Source: Euborellia annulipes
Taxonomy: Eukaryota; Arthropoda; Insecta; Dermaptera; Anisolabididae
Direction: 5' to 3'
Length of the DNA: 64,000 nt
NCBI GenBank assembly: GCA_023213315.1
Contig: JAKCPI010000531.1
Location: forward strand, 1 to 64,000
This document shows positions 12,001 through 23,640 of this stretch, in pieces. Both the position numbers and the translations under genes were made by a program. How positions within the stretch are numbered: the stretch's first letter is position 1; each line of letters opens with the position of its first letter. A model generated the notes under the pieces. That model had not been told where the DNA came from. It searched no databases and saw nothing but the letters and a program-made list of their open reading frames with translations.

Positions 12001-15000
12001 TGGAGGTTTTATTGGTGGTGGTTGGAGTTGGAATTGCTTCTAAATCATCACGGACATCAATTGTTAAATGTTGCGAGTTAAAATAAGTTTGAGTGGATCT
12101 CCAGCGAGAGACTTGCTCAAGATGGGATGTCGTTTGACGATGCAACTCCAAAAAGAAGTCAATCTATAAAAGACGTTAATTAAATGAATACATTTTTAAA
12201 TAATAATCATCTATTTTATTTATTTCTAGCTATGCATTGAAAATCAAATAATCGAGACGTTTCTAGTCAAATGTATTGTCCCATCTTCAGTCTTTTAACA
12301 TTGTTTATAGGTCCCGGAGTTTGTTATAGAAACATAATACAAATTGATTCATGGACGTCAAATTTTCTCTTGTTTATTTTGGGAGAATGATGAAGATTGG
12401 ACAATAAAATTAACCAGAAACGTTTCGATTGATGCTAAAGCTTTTTTTTCTTTCTGGCTGCTGCTCCTTTCACTATTCTACAATTACACAGCCTTTGACT
12501 TGATTAGCATAGTAACGTCAAAGTTTAGCTGTCTTCTTCTCCTAATAACTAAAATTCCCCTTCTACAATTGTAAATCTCATATTTATTTATTTTACAAAA
12601 AAATATTTGTATCTCTTCAAAGATTACTCCAATTATGAAGAGGGTATTTGGAATTTTGTATTCCTTTATTTTATACAGAGTTTAGGGGGGGGGGGCTGAA
12701 ATTGGGCTCCATACCAGGGGAACATACTCCTAACAACAATAAAGATTTTTTATTGTTGAGACATTATCAAAAGACTTGGAGTTCCTTTTGATGAACCCAA
12801 TCATTTTATAAGCCTTGTTGATTAATTGTCTCAATCTGTTCACCAAAACTTAGTTTGCTGTCCATTATAACTCCCAAATCTTATTTTTGCAACGCAAGGG
12901 AGTTCATTCTCATTTATTTGATATTTGAATAAAAATATTGACCTTTTTTTACAAAAACTGATAGCCGAACATTTGTTTGTATTCATCTTGAAGTTATATG
13001 ATTTACACCAATCAGATATCCTGTTCAAGTTATCCTGCAAAGATATCCCCAATTGTAGGCCTACTAAAAACGGGAATTTTAAGATCATCTGCATATAGGA
13101 GAAACTCTGAACCTTTGATGTGAATATAAATATCGTTTTCAAATATAATGAATTAGAACCTTGAGGTTCACTAGAGGTTGCAATGAACTCATAATTAGCA
13201 AATTCGAATGACTTCGAAGCTGTGGAATAATATTTCATTCAATACATATATTTTCAAATAAAAAAATTCATTTTGACATAAATTTATTCTTTATAAATCG
13301 CCTCACAAGCTCTTCCCAAAAAAAAAAAATATTTTGACTACGGGCCAGATTTTTTGCGTTTTAAAAAAGGGCAATTGATAGCACACTTTTTTTTTTTACT
13401 TTTGAATATCCTGCTAAAAATGTTGAGTTAAATCCCTTTAGAAGTAAATCAATATTTTGCAGATATCCATTCGTCGTCTGCAGCAGACAAGTTGAATCGA
13501 ATTCACCCCTCCGCACTCTCTCTAGTATGTACATAAATTCATGTCAAATGCAAAGACCTAAAAAAATGATTTTGTTTTAACTTTTCCTTTTAAAAAAATA
13601 AATTAGAGAAAAGTACTATTTTTATAATTAATTGAGTCATGTAACAAAAGCGGCCAATCCGGAATTCTTAAAATAGCGAGAAACTTTTAAAGTTAGCACA
13701 ATTTAAGCTTTTTTGTTGTTTTACAAATTCATAGAGAAAAGTATCCTCTGGATTGTAACACAGAGGTAGAGTGCTTGCCTCTTGTGTAGCTAGGTGTTAG
13801 GGGATCGAGTTTCGGCAATAAAAAAAAATAGGGAAAATTTGAATATATCTCTTTTTACCGTCCGCTAGCCAGTACTTAAAAGATCATTCAACATGAATGA
13901 TTTGGCCGCTTCAAACTCTACTATACAAATAAACATGGTTACAGTTATCCTCCAATATAGCCTGGGAATTAAAGAAATAAAATTTTTAACTTGGCCAATC
14001 AAAAGAAGATAAAGCTAACGTAATTGGAGAAAAAAATTGAAAATTTGTTAGCGAAATCTGTTCAAGATCCACTGAAACTATGTATTATAAGCAGGGCCGG
14101 ATCTGGGGGGGGGCAGTGGGTGCGTGGCCCCGGGCGGCAGATTTTAGGGGGCGGCAATTAAAGAAAGATTTACTAAAAAAAAGGTAAAATTATATAAATT
14201 TTGTATAGAAAATTTTAAGGAGAGGGCGGCAAATTAAATTTCGCCCTCCCTAAAAAATCTCCTAGTTCCGGCCCTGATTATAAGTACTCTGATATAAGTC
14301 TATGTGGCTGTGTGTATACACTATCGGTTAAGAAAAATAGGTCCAAAAAAGGAAAATGAAATAAAATTTATAGGAAACGAAGACGGCCTTTTTTCTGAAC
14401 GCAACTTAACATAATCACAATCCTATGACATCGCCAATTTCCCCGGCGAGGACAGGCAAATTGCTTCTCAGAAGCAGTCACGCCAGATTTTTTTCAGTCG
14501 GCCTTTATGGAGGGCAAAGTTGAAGTCTGATCAACCTCGTTTATTATTCACTCAACCGATGAAATTTTATCAATGAATAGAAGAAGATAATTTTATTATT
14601 GTCAGATAGAGAGAGAGAATGAGAGAAAGACAGATGTAACTGGACCACTCGAATTACAACAACAACAAACGCCCGACTAAGGGGAGGATCGATTTAACAT
14701 ACATGTTTAGATATCAATCTCCAAAATAAGAAATAGAAACCATTACCCCTATGATAAAATTGCATGGAACCCTCTCTCTCCCTTTCCCTTTCGCTTTTCT
14801 CCCTTAACAAAAATATTTATTCAAACACCTATAAAAAACAAAAAACAAAAATGATATAGAAAATGAAAATGGTTGATTAATGATTAATCAAAACAACTTT
14901 GTATCTCTAACTTGGCGCTCTGTATATATGACTGATAAGCATTGCATTGTATTGTATTTTTTGTACAAACAATTAATGTATAATAATACAGACTATATGA

Positions 15001-18000
15001 CAACTCCACTATTGACTCAATGCTTTGCTATTTGAGTTCATACTCTCAACTATTGGACTGAGGATGGTTTTATCTCATTAAAACCGAAACTGTTTCCTTA
15101 ACAGAGAGTTTAATTTCGTGGAATCTTATTACCTGGCTGCATTCTCCTTTCCTATCTACTATTCATTTAATGTAAACAAATCCTCAAGCAAGCCCTGGAT
15201 TGGAATATAGGATCCGGGCACTGATCAAGAGTAAAAGACTGGAGTCTTTTACTCTTGGTCAGTGCTGATGTTCGGGCCCCAACAATAAATTAAGCCCAGG
15301 CACCTACTACGATTCTCATAGACAATTAAACATTCATTTAATGGCATATGCAGATTTGTGTTGCAATTTTGTATGACCTACATGTATCGATCTAAACAAC
15401 ATTAACAATTTATCGTCCTGAAGATGGGAGCGACGCGTTCCCGAAACGTCGACGATATTTAAATAGAATTTTTGTTCTTTGCTGGCTGCCTTCATCTACC
15501 TGTTCCTGTTGATTATCACTCAGCCATTAATTTCTTTTCAAACTAAATTTTTTTTTTTTTTAATAAACTTACTTAAAAATTTAAATCATTGTTTTATAAT
15601 ACAGTAGTTTTACTAATCCGGAGTAAACCTGTCCTATGCCAGATTCTGAAAATGCCGGATTACCGGAAACATTTAAAAGAATGCAAAATTTAATATTTAT
15701 CTCTTGAAAAAATCTGTAGCGACATTTTTTTCTTAAATTACCCCCTATTTTAGGCAGAGATTTTTTAAAATATTTTTTTCGGATTCAGCAGCCTCCAATA
15801 CATAAATAATAGTAATAAAATAATTTTGGCCACTTTTTTTTCAATTCGGACCACTGTGCCCCTCCTCCGTCTTTGGTGGGTTTCGCGTCTTCGACCTCCT
15901 GGACCCTTCTACTGGCTGAGTAAATGAGATGTTGCTTAGGATATTCTTCCTTTGGCCATCGGCAGTTACTGAATAAAAAAAATCTTTAAGACTAGGAATC
16001 AGTCTGATAAAAACCTGATATCTAATTGATTTAAATAAAAATCTTACTTGTAGCATAATCTTTTTGTTTATGAATGTTTATATTCTATTTATTAACAAAA
16101 TAAGCTCTATTCTTGAATGTGTCATTTTTTTATTTTATTGTTTCTAAATTACTAGTTTGCCGGATGTAATTGGTTTCTCTGATAATAATTGTAATTTGCC
16201 GGGCAAATCATGTAGCCGGGAGGGACAAGCAGCCAATGAAGCCGAAAGGGCATATTTTGTTTTGTCAAAAGCAGCTAGAGTACACGTGGCCCAACTTGAG
16301 AGTGTCATCAGCAATCGTCCACGCGACCAGGGGTCACGTGCCTGGGGAGGAGCTCCGTCCCGAAACTTTCAAAAGGAAAATCACAAAGGAAGAATAGCCT
16401 AAGCCACATCCCATTCGCAGAGCACAAAGAAGACGAGGTTCCTTTCAAATTATGACTAACACCACAACAGACACCCGTTTAAAATATTTTTTGAAAATCT
16501 TCAAAAATATGAATATGAAATTTATTTTAATTACTAATTGATGAAGCAATTAATGAGTTGTATTTGTTTTGTTGGGTTGATGCGTGACTTGTTAGATAAA
16601 TTAGAGCTCTGAATAGATAGGTATTCGCAGCCCCCATTTTGGGTCCAAATGACATCAGGAATAGTGTATACCAACACGTCAGAATCGGTGAATTATATTC
16701 TGTTTCTCTCAATTATTAAAAAAAAACATTTTGTGGCGTTATAAATATATTTTAAAGTTGCCAAATAGTAAAGAACTCTTTCAAACGAACAAATTCAAAC
16801 ATTTTATATTTTTTACGCTGAAAACATGATAAAAGATAATATATTTTCTGTACGCTGCATTATTTATTTTTTTTTAACTAGCGAGTTATTTAAAAAATGA
16901 AAAATGCCGGGTTGTTCTGCTATTAATTATAGCAGGGGGGCCCCAAAGATCAGGAAAAACGAAGATGTACAGATTTCCAAAAATTTAATTAGCTTATATA
17001 TTTTTCTCAAAAGTTTGTAGTAATTACCTTTCGTTTAAAAAATTTAAAATAAAATCCTAAATTCTAAAGCTCTACTAAATCTTCATTTGATATACAAAAA
17101 TTTTCAAAGGCCTATTTTGTTTTGTACGAAGAAACGAAAACAAAAAATGTGGTGATGACAATTCCTTGCACACTTGGAAAAAAAATCATATATTTTAATC
17201 ACAGAGAGCCCCCGGGCTTGGCTTAGTTGGTAGCGCGCCTGCCTTGTATACCATGGGTCGGGGGTTCGGATCCCAGGCAATTCGATGATTTTATTTTAAC
17301 AAATATATATATCTCTCTTCTTCTGCTTCAGAGTCGTATTCCTCTTTTCAGAGGAGTCTTGATCCTCATTTCTTCCGTGCTCTCACAGCACCAGTTCTTG
17401 CGACTGCAGCCCGCCAGCGAGATCTGCTTCTGGCCATCGTTGTAGCAGCATGAAGTGTTTTGCCTAATTGGGTCTTTATTTGATCCGCCCATCTTGCCTG
17501 TGATCTGCCTCTTCTTCTTTTGCCCTTCACTTTACCCTGAATGATGATCTTCTCTGAGCCGGTGTCTGAGCGAGTAAGGTGGCCGAAGTATTTAACGACC
17601 CTCTCGAGTATCACCTCTGAAAGACGCCGGTCCTCGTGAACCAAGGGCGGATACAAGGGGAGGGTAAAGGGGGTAATTACCCCCCCCCCCCGAGATTCGA
17701 AAAAAATACCTTTTTTTCGCAAAAAAATTTATTTTGAATGTAAAATTTTTAAAATTAATACTTAAAAATTTGATGTGTATTTATATTCTGGCAAACAAGT
17801 ACAGAATGCGCTTTTAAATTACCGAAATTAAAAAAAAATAATGTGCTGTGCGACGAGTCACACCAGATTACCCCCCCCCCCCGAGAAACACCTCTGGATC
17901 CGCCCTTGTCGTGAACTTCCTCTAAAATGGATTTATTAGTTCGGCGAGCCGTCCACGGGACTCTTAGCATCCTCCTCCAGCACCATATCTTTATAATAAC

Positions 18001-21000
18001 GGGCTAAGCTAAGCCAGAAAAGACTGTGTGTATGTGTGTTTGAATGTGAGTGTGAATGCGAAAAAAGTGTGTGTTTAAAAAAAAACACAATCAGGAAGAA
18101 ATACTAAGCTGCAAACAGGGGACAGCTCGAAAATTGGGCTAAAAATGGCGGCTGCGAATACTCATGTTTATAGAGCCTTAAGCCTAGTACCCTCTAGTGC
18201 ACACCTAGAGACAAAGTCGCGCGACTTTTGTTGCTAGGTGTGTACTAAGATTTAGATGAAGAGAATTAAGCCATTGAAGATTGATTTACCTTTTGTTGAT
18301 CGGAATTCATTTGATGGAATCGATACTCTTTTGCTTTTTCTACATTAGTTTGAATATCTTTTAAATGATTTCGTAATTCTTTTGCTATTTTTATTTCATT
18401 CTTTTCTTTTTGTTTTGCTTCTTCTTCTAATATTTTTTGTTTCTCTTGTAATTGAATAATTTGTTTTTGAATGGCAGAAAGAATCTCTTTTTGTATATCT
18501 TCATAATGTTCCTGGTTAATTAATTAAAAAAAAAAAAATATTTTTAAGAATAATTTGCATTTAAAATTAAAAAGAATAATCAAACCTTAAATGCTTCTTC
18601 TTTCTTTTCTAGTGTGAGTTGTGCTGTTTCTAGTTGTTCCAATAGAACGTCCAATTGCCCTTTCAAATCAGAGATATGCCCTGTCCAGCAAATGCCACAA
18701 AAGTTCTAAAAACAAAAGAAATGTGCTTAATAAGCATGATTTAGTTATCCCTTCTAATAGTGTTTGCCTTTGCTCTTTTTAACGAATTTTTTTGTGACAC
18801 TTGATATAATTGATTAATTGTCAATTTCAATTGCCCCGGAAAGGCTGGAGATCCTGGGCTCCATGGGATGTTTGACCCACATATTGGCCTCACCAATAAA
18901 GAACACTCACACAGGTCTATTCTCTAAAAAAAATTTAAAATAAACAAATGTGTGTTAAAAAGTAATGTAGAAACAATCAGGGTTAAAAAAATGCTATTCT
19001 CTAAACAAAGTTTTTATAGCGACGTTAACATGTTGCTTTTATTTCAAAGCTATCAAAATCATAACCTTACTTTTTAAGTTAACGACGCCATGTTTATTTT
19101 AAACACGACGTTAAAATATTAAAGGCACCCCCTAGACATGGCATTAATTTTTTACACTATTTACTAAATGTTAACGCTTTGGCTTAAAATCTTTTTTTAC
19201 AGAATAGCTATTTAAGGCAAGGAAGTGATTTTGAATAGCATTTTTTAACGCTGATTGTTTTTACATTACTTTTTAACACCCATTTGTTTATTTTAAATTT
19301 TAACGTCTTGTTTTTAGAGAATAGACCTGATAGTCTTGGTAAATTAACATTTTCTCACACCCACCCTTCTTTTGGAACAAAAGACAGCCATTAATGCTTG
19401 TAAATGAATGAATATTAACCTGTTGGCAATGGGTACAGTTGTGAATTACAGTTTTTGACGAGACCACTTGACATTTAAAGCAGCGGTCTTCCCCAAAGTC
19501 AACGCATTTTGCAGGTGAATTAGCAGTGGCGGTGGATTGTTCATGTTTGAGAGCATCCATCAAAGAAACAGCCATCACGTTAATTGGCATTGAGGCCAGA
19601 ACTTGCTCTATAGAGTGGCAATCTTCAAAAGGTCCAACTTCGACAAAGCATACAGGACAAGAAAACTTAGTCTTGCAATCTATAAAAAAAGAAACAATTT
19701 ACTGTTAATAAATATTGGTAATAAAATTATATTTAGTTAGAGATTCTGTACAATTATTTTTAGAGATCTAGTGTCAAGGGCGGATCCAGAGGTGTTTCTC
19801 GGGGGGGGGTAATCTGGTGTGACTCGTCGCACAGCACACTATTTTTTCTTAATTTCGGTAATTTAAAGGCGCATTCTGTACTTGTCCAGAATTTAAATAC
19901 AAATCAAATTTTTAAGTATTAATTTTTAAAATTTTACATTAAAAATAAATTTTTTTCGAAAAAAAAAGTATTTTTTTCAAATCTCGGGGGGGGGGGGGTA
20001 ATTACCCCCTTTACGTTTAGTCCCCGAAACGTTGACATGGGTAATAAGTAATTTTGGGCCGAATAAAGTCTATTTTCTTCACCTTCCTGTTAATTAGACG
20101 GCCTTCCTCAATACGATTATATTCAGAATTTCATAAATTTCAATTAAAAAAATTAAGAACACCACCCATTATTTTTGAACTTCTATGATTCATTTGGTAT
20201 AAAATTTACTTAAAGAGGTTTAAACTTATAATAAATTATTTATTATTTTAATTACCTTTAAATTCAATTTCGAATCTAATGCATTCTTGGCAGAAGGAAT
20301 GTTGGCAAGGCAACATTTTTGGTTCTTTGAAACGTTCTTGACACAGAGGACATATAATTAATTGATCCATGGAAGAAGAATTTGTTCTTGAAAATAAACA
20401 ATGGTGTTAGTAATAATAATAAAAACATTTCACTTTGTTTTACTGCAGTAGATGTATAATTTTTGTAAAATTATACCGAGAAAATAATAAAAATAACTTT
20501 TACTATCAAATCACAAGCTTATTGGGGCCCAAGTGGCCGATTTGGGTTATCAGGGGGGGTAATAAATAAGTGGGGGGGGGGGCAATTCGTATTTATAGGG
20601 GGAAAAATTAGTAGAGTTTACTAAAATTTAAAAGAACAAAATCAAAGAGAAAAATCTCCTATCTAGAAGATAACCAGCATAAAAGAGGACACAACAAATT
20701 GTCATGAAAAATAAAATAGCCCGAAGATAATTCCAATCTAAAATAGAAATGTTACTTTTGCTTTCAATAAATAAAGATTGACCCCTAAAAAGATTCAATT
20801 TTGTTATTTTCTTCTTAAAAATAACTTTATTATATTAGATTTTTAAAAAATTTGGGTAGAGATAAATAATAAAAATCTTGCTAGTACTCCTAGGGTCAGG
20901 AGTATTTTTTTAAATAAATTTTTGACACTAATTGTGGTTTATTTTTGTTATTAATTAGTAATACAATTTAACTAAAAAAAGCCTACGGGCTTGGCATGGG

Positions 21001-22161
21001 CCAAGGGCGGATCCTGAGGTGTTTCTCGGGGGGGGGGGGGGGGGGGTAATCTGATGTGACTCGTCGCACAGCACACTATTTTTTCTTAATTTCGGTAATT
21101 TAAAGGGGCATTCTGTACTTGTTGGCCAGAATATAAATACAAATCAAATTTTTAAGTATTAATTTTTAAATTGTTGAGTTTGATGGCTGTAGATATTTAA
21201 ATTAGGAGGGGACGGGAGCCTTCCCGGGAGACAGCAGCCACAATTCTGCTTGCCCTGAAGATGAGTGCGACTAGCGCTCGAAATGTCGGCGACAGAACAT
21301 AACGTTTTTTATTTTACCTGGCTGCTGTCTCCCGGGAAGGCTTCCGTCCCCATCTAATTTAATTTTTAAAATTTTACATTAAAAATAAATTTTTTTTCGA
21401 AAAACAGGTATTTATTTCAAATCTCGGGGGAGGGGGTAATTACCCCCTTTACCCCCCCCCCCCTTGTATCCGCCCTTGGCATGGGTTGTTAGTCAACCTC
21501 CAGAAAGGGGGCGATAAGCTACAAACCACCTCCAGAAAGGGGGCGATAAGCTACAAACCACTGTGTTACCCTGGTGCTGAACAATGACGCTAACGCCATC
21601 TATTAACAATTGAGTTAACTTTTTTGAAAAGGGAATTTATTGTTGGTGGAAGGAGTTATGAACAGCATAACGCCCCTAAATTCAATAAAGGGAATATTAA
21701 TATCAATTCGAAAAAAAGAGAAATAGTGGCCGAAACTTTATTATAGTTAGCAATATTAGAATATGATATACAAATTATTTAATCTATCTTTTTGTTGAGA
21801 TTTTTAAAAATAATTATTCGTAATTGAAGGGTTCAATCCTAAAATCTTATCAATAAAAACAGCTTCTTATCAATATTGTGTAGAGGCAAATTGACGACAG
21901 GTCAGAAGAGCAATGAAAATTACGACTTCTAAATATAAAAACAAAAATGAAAGATAAAATTAAGTCTCATATAAGATTCAAAAAAGTACCAGAGAAATTT
22001 ATTTGGAAGAAGTCAAATTCGGAACTTGTCTCGCCTCTCATTTTCCCTAACTGGTAACGACAAGAAAAGACTTAATTAATTAAAACTTACCTTGTTAATT
22101 TGGGCTTGGATTTTTTCTTTTTATTTTCGGAAAATTTTAATTTCGTTTGTAACGAAGACAT
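9020..22161 (-). CDS. TRIM-NHL RING-type E3 ubiquitin ligase
   Basis: Eleven coding exons on the minus strand: 22091-22161, 20256-20386, 19420-19679, 18586-18705, 18290-18511, 11961-12163, 11653-11894, 9678-9862, 9479-9613, 9230-9370, 9020-9157. Joined they give 615 aa, with GT-AG borders and frame kept at every junction. Residues 36-78 form a C3HC4 RING (C36, C39, C51, H53, C56, C59, C75, C78). Residues 134-164 are a B-box-like zinc knuckle with three CxxC pairs and H164, with W161 where a B-box2 usually has His. A coiled coil covers about 165-270. From about 336 to the stop are six NHL-type beta-propeller blades with signatures such as CDSGNDRVQ and VGDSGNQRIQ. No filamin domain is visible. 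Family members are E3 ligases that often also bind RNA through the NHL propeller. The paralogue group (nhl-1, TRIM2/3/32 or Mei-P26 type) cannot be settled here. The start is the only ATG upstream of the RING in frame; it gives a Lys-rich leader of about 30 residues. Confidence 0.92.
10030..10560. mobile_element. Pogo/Tigger-like transposon remnant
   Basis: It lies in intron 7 of the TRIM-NHL gene. Both edges carry GGCAAGACGGGG or its complement. A plus-strand fragment reads EDSEAECIYFGYLYSQSTEE, which resembles the acidic Cys-rich tail at the end of pogo-type transposases. The rest of the transposase is gone. The superfamily call rests on that short tail and the edge repeats. Confidence 0.4.
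10827..10995 (-). mobile_element. tRNA-derived SINE
   Basis: On the minus strand it has a tRNA-like head (GTGGCTCAGTGAGAAG as A box), then a body containing GGGGTCTAAATGGCCTTAGA. Its body matches the copy at 23938-24100 closely. No cloverleaf is preserved. Confidence 0.6.
11150..11512. mobile_element. MITE with G/C runs and internal subrepeats
   Basis: Edges GCAACCAGG and CCTGGTTGC are inverted repeats, each next to a G or C run. Internally there are degenerate TTCCGC...AAAATTTT subrepeats like those at 7730 and 29190. No target duplication was recognised. Low-complexity open frames here are not genes. Confidence 0.5.
12250..12297 (-). ncRNA. Hammerhead-like motif, degraded
   Basis: The minus strand has CUGAAGA, an extra U, GGGACAAU..., then GAAACGUC. 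The conserved core is intact but stems I and II are weak. A degraded partner with GAAACGUUUCG lies at about 12380-12430. This is a Penelope-like fragment inside intron 5 of the TRIM-NHL gene. Confidence 0.45.
12840..13238 (-). pseudogene. Jockey-like reverse transcriptase fragment
   Basis: The translation includes EPQGSNS, a frame-disturbed YADD region (YMQMILK), then LQDNLNRISDWCKSYNFKMN and TNKCSAISFCKK. The order PQGS, YADD-like, then a W-C and N-KC block is that of Jockey-type non-LTR reverse transcriptases. It covers only the middle of the domain and is broken around the catalytic motif. It sits in intron 5 of the TRIM-NHL gene. Confidence 0.7.
13745..13815 (+). mobile_element. tRNA-like SINE head
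   Basis: An A-box-like CACAGAGGTAGAGTGC is followed about 40 bp later by a B-box-like GGGATCGAGTTTC, the spacing of a tRNA-derived pol III promoter. The arms do not fold into a complete tRNA. Confidence 0.4.
14092..14276. mobile_element. hAT-type MITE, complete
   Basis: Ends CAGGGCCGGATCT and GTTCCGGCCCTG, flanked by the exact 8-bp duplication ATTATAAG (14084-14091 and 14277-14284). It has a G run near the left end. The element is 185 bp and non-coding. Confidence 0.85.
15058..15093 (+). ncRNA. Hammerhead-like motif with strong stem II
   Basis: CUGAGGA, an extra U, then a perfect 7-bp stem II (GGUUUUA with UAAAACC, 6-nt loop), then GAAAC. The cleavage side is changed (UGUU instead of GUC), so it is probably inactive. 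A GCTGC box follows at about 15137. Confidence 0.5.
15218..15265. repeat. Perfect-looking hairpin
   Basis: CACTGATCAAGAGTAAAAGA is followed at once by its inverted copy ending CTTGGTCAGTG, with one G-T type mismatch. The arms are about 22 bp with almost no loop. Confidence 0.7.
15411..15457 (+). ncRNA. Hammerhead ribozyme motif, well preserved
   Basis: Stem I is 7 bp, UAUCGUC (15411-15417) with GACGAUA (15451-15457). Then come CUGAAGA, one extra U, and stem II (15426-15442) of 7 bp including one G-U pair, with a 3-nt loop. GAAAC and the cleavage triplet GUC (15448-15450) follow. Stem III is only two pairs (AC with GU) and has no loop, the minimal form known from Penelope-like elements, which is thought to act as a dimer. 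A GGCTGCC box follows at about 15483. Confidence 0.7.
17213..17282 (+). mobile_element. tRNA-derived SINE head
   Basis: It has a clear A box (TGGCTTAGTTGGTAGCGC) and B box (GGTTCGGATCC). The same head is at 58136-58201 on the other strand. The acceptor ends do not pair, so it is not an active tRNA gene. Confidence 0.7.
17366..17990 (-). pseudogene. RTE-like retrotransposon C-terminal fragment, interrupted
   Basis: The minus strand reads MLRVPWTARRTNKSILEEVH, is interrupted by a MITE (17642-17908), and continues RRLSEVILERVVKYFGHLTR and later RRGRSQARWADQIK. This is the conserved tail region of RTE-type endonuclease-reverse transcriptase proteins. The catalytic domains are missing. The interruption carries an 8-bp target duplication, so the retroelement is older than the MITE. 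Confidence 0.75.
17642..17908. mobile_element. hAT-type MITE inserted in RTE-like fragment
   Basis: Ends CAAGGGCGGATACAAG and CTGGATCCGCCCTTG. The exact 8-bp target duplication TCGTGAAC lies at 17634-17641 and 17909-17916. The family includes copies at 19775, 21002, 26588 and 42255. Blocks just inside the ends are GTAATTACC...C-run and C-run...CGAGAAACACCT. Confidence 0.9.
19775..20012. mobile_element. hAT-type MITE, right end missing
   Basis: It begins CAAGGGCGGATCCAGAGGTG and keeps the internal blocks GACTCGTCGCACAGCACAC and GGTAATTACCCCC of the family. It then breaks off into a fragment containing CCCCGAAACGTTGACATGG, likely a Penelope-like remnant. It lies in intron 2 of the TRIM-NHL gene. 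Confidence 0.7.
21165..21362. mobile_element. Penelope-like foldback nested in MITE
   Basis: Arms of about 43 bp (TTAAATTAGGAGGGGACGGG... and its inverse) enclose a hammerhead motif at 21252-21290. CUGAAGA and an extra U are followed by a 6-bp stem II (GAGUGC with GCGCUC, one G-U), then GAAAUGUC. GCC and GGC flank the core as a short stem I. The fragment at 57237-57345 is a relative. Confidence 0.65.
21252..21290 (+). ncRNA. Hammerhead-like motif
   Basis: All core bases are kept. The minimal stem III is A-U plus a U-G wobble, because GAAACGUC has become GAAAUGUC. Stem II is 6 bp with a 5-nt loop. Confidence 0.6.
21496..21559 (+). repeat. 32-bp direct repeat, two perfect copies
   Basis: The unit starts ACCTCCAGAAAGGGGGCGAT and occurs twice without a spacer. 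Confidence 0.9.
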
Positions 22162-22924
22162 TTTTTTAATGAATATCTCAAATCAAAAACTTATGAGGGA
22201 ATAGAAAGATTAGAAATAAAAACGAAAGGAAATTGATATTTAATCAAACTGATTTGATTGATAAGATGCAATCGAAAAATATTTTGTAATTATTAATAAG
22301 ATAAAAAAAGAGAAAACAAAATGATCTGATAATAAAATGATAAAAGGAACTTTTGAAGTTTGCTTTTAATTTTAATCTTGAAAATTGTTTCATTGAACTC
22401 GCTGGGAAGAAAAATTGATTCTAATTCTCCGTAAAAGATAATGAGAAGAAATAAATAATCAAAAATAATAAGAAAACAAATATTAACGAGTTGATTGCTG
22501 CCAGATTTTTATATGCAATGAAAAAAAAAAACAATTGGCAAAATTTTAATTTTTCAAGTTCATAATTAAATACAATTACGGCCAAATTGTTTACTGCAAA
22601 ATATAAACTCGCAGTTCATGGAATTTGGATTATCTTACCGATTGTGTTCATAAACAGTACAGTGCAGTTTTATGGAAAGTCTGATCACAAGAGCCGACTC
22701 TCCTGGCTACGGATATCCAACTAACAACTATCCAACACCATTAAAACATAAATTCGATGCCTGTCGACTATAGAGGTATATCGATGAAAAAGAAAAAAAT
22801 CTATTTGGCTTTTAAAAGGAGTTTAAATAGGAAGTGATATTTATTTGAAGAATGAAGATCAAGTTATACTTGAGCTCGAGGGTCAGTGATGGTGGTTAAT
22901 CTATCTTTTAGGGAAACGGATGAT

Positions 22925-23405
22925 ATTGCCGGGCATATAAATGCCAGTTGGCTTAAATGAAGAAAGTGCTCCGGAATCCCTCGGATGCCGATTTATTTGA
23001 AGTCGGCAATCTACCGGACGGTCGTGAGGTCGTATTCGACTGAGACATGGGTCTTCACGAAGAGAAGCGAATCGGCACTGCATGTGATGCGGAAGGCCAG
23101 GTGGTCCTTGATGTCACCATTCCAAACAATCAGGAGCAAGTTTGGCATAGCGCCAATAACTGACAAAATGCGCGAATGGGTCTCCGCTGGTTTGGACATG
23201 TCGTACGCCAAGAGAGTCGTGGTGTGGCGAGAACGGCGTATGATAAGGACGACAGGGAGGAGGATCACCTAAGATGACTTGGCTTCACCGGGTCAGGAGA
23301 ATATGATCGAGCTTGGCCTGTCGGAGACAAAGGCTCTGGATAGGAAGAAATGGAGGGAGAGATGAGGTCCGCCGACCCCGCACCGCGGAAATAAAGGCGA
23401 GGACA
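22925..23405 (+). pseudogene. RTE-like retrotransposon C-terminal fragment
   Basis: The translation includes MPIYLKSAIYRTVVRS, STETWVFTKRSESALHVM and FGIAPITDKMREWVSAGLDM. This block follows the reverse transcriptase domain in RTE-type elements. A small internal deletion and a frameshift are visible after TDKMRE, where a WFGH sequence is expected. It lies between the 5' end of the TRIM-NHL gene and the 3' end of VPS26C. Confidence 0.75.
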
Positions 23406-23578
23406 GAACAAGATTCAATTGAAGGGTGGAGGCAAAAGAGTTCAGGGTTTGATGGAATCCAAAACTAGAGGGGGGGGATGATTTGTCAAGGAAATAAACA
23501 CAAAAAAGAAATCTGGATAGGCATACCTGGATTAAAATAAATATTTCATTTCATTCTTGATTAAATTCATAAATTTTT

Positions 23579-23584
23579 TTTATT
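23579..23584 (-). terminator. Poly(A) signal of VPS26C
   Basis: AATAAA on the minus strand, 57 nt beyond the VPS26C stop codon. Confidence 0.6.
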
Positions 23585-23640
23585 CAATCCTCAAAAGGAG
23601 TCAATATTTTGAATATATTAATATAAAAATATAAAAATCT

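Larger units (their letters stand above)
21002..21478. mobile_element. hAT-type MITE containing a nested element
   Basis: Ends CAAGGGCGGATCC and TATCCGCCCTTG. Flanks GCATGGGC (20994-21001) and GCATGGGT (21479-21486) match at 7 of 8 positions. It is enlarged by a Penelope-like insertion at 21165-21362. It lies in intron 1 of the TRIM-NHL gene. Confidence 0.8.

Noticed and set aside
17213..17282. Functional tRNA gene
   Set aside because: A and B boxes are present but the acceptor stem does not pair, and the same unit heads a dispersed SINE.
22985..23268. Overlapping frames on both strands as small genes
   Set aside because: The plus-strand frame is the tail of an RTE-like retroelement; the minus-strand one is its shadow.
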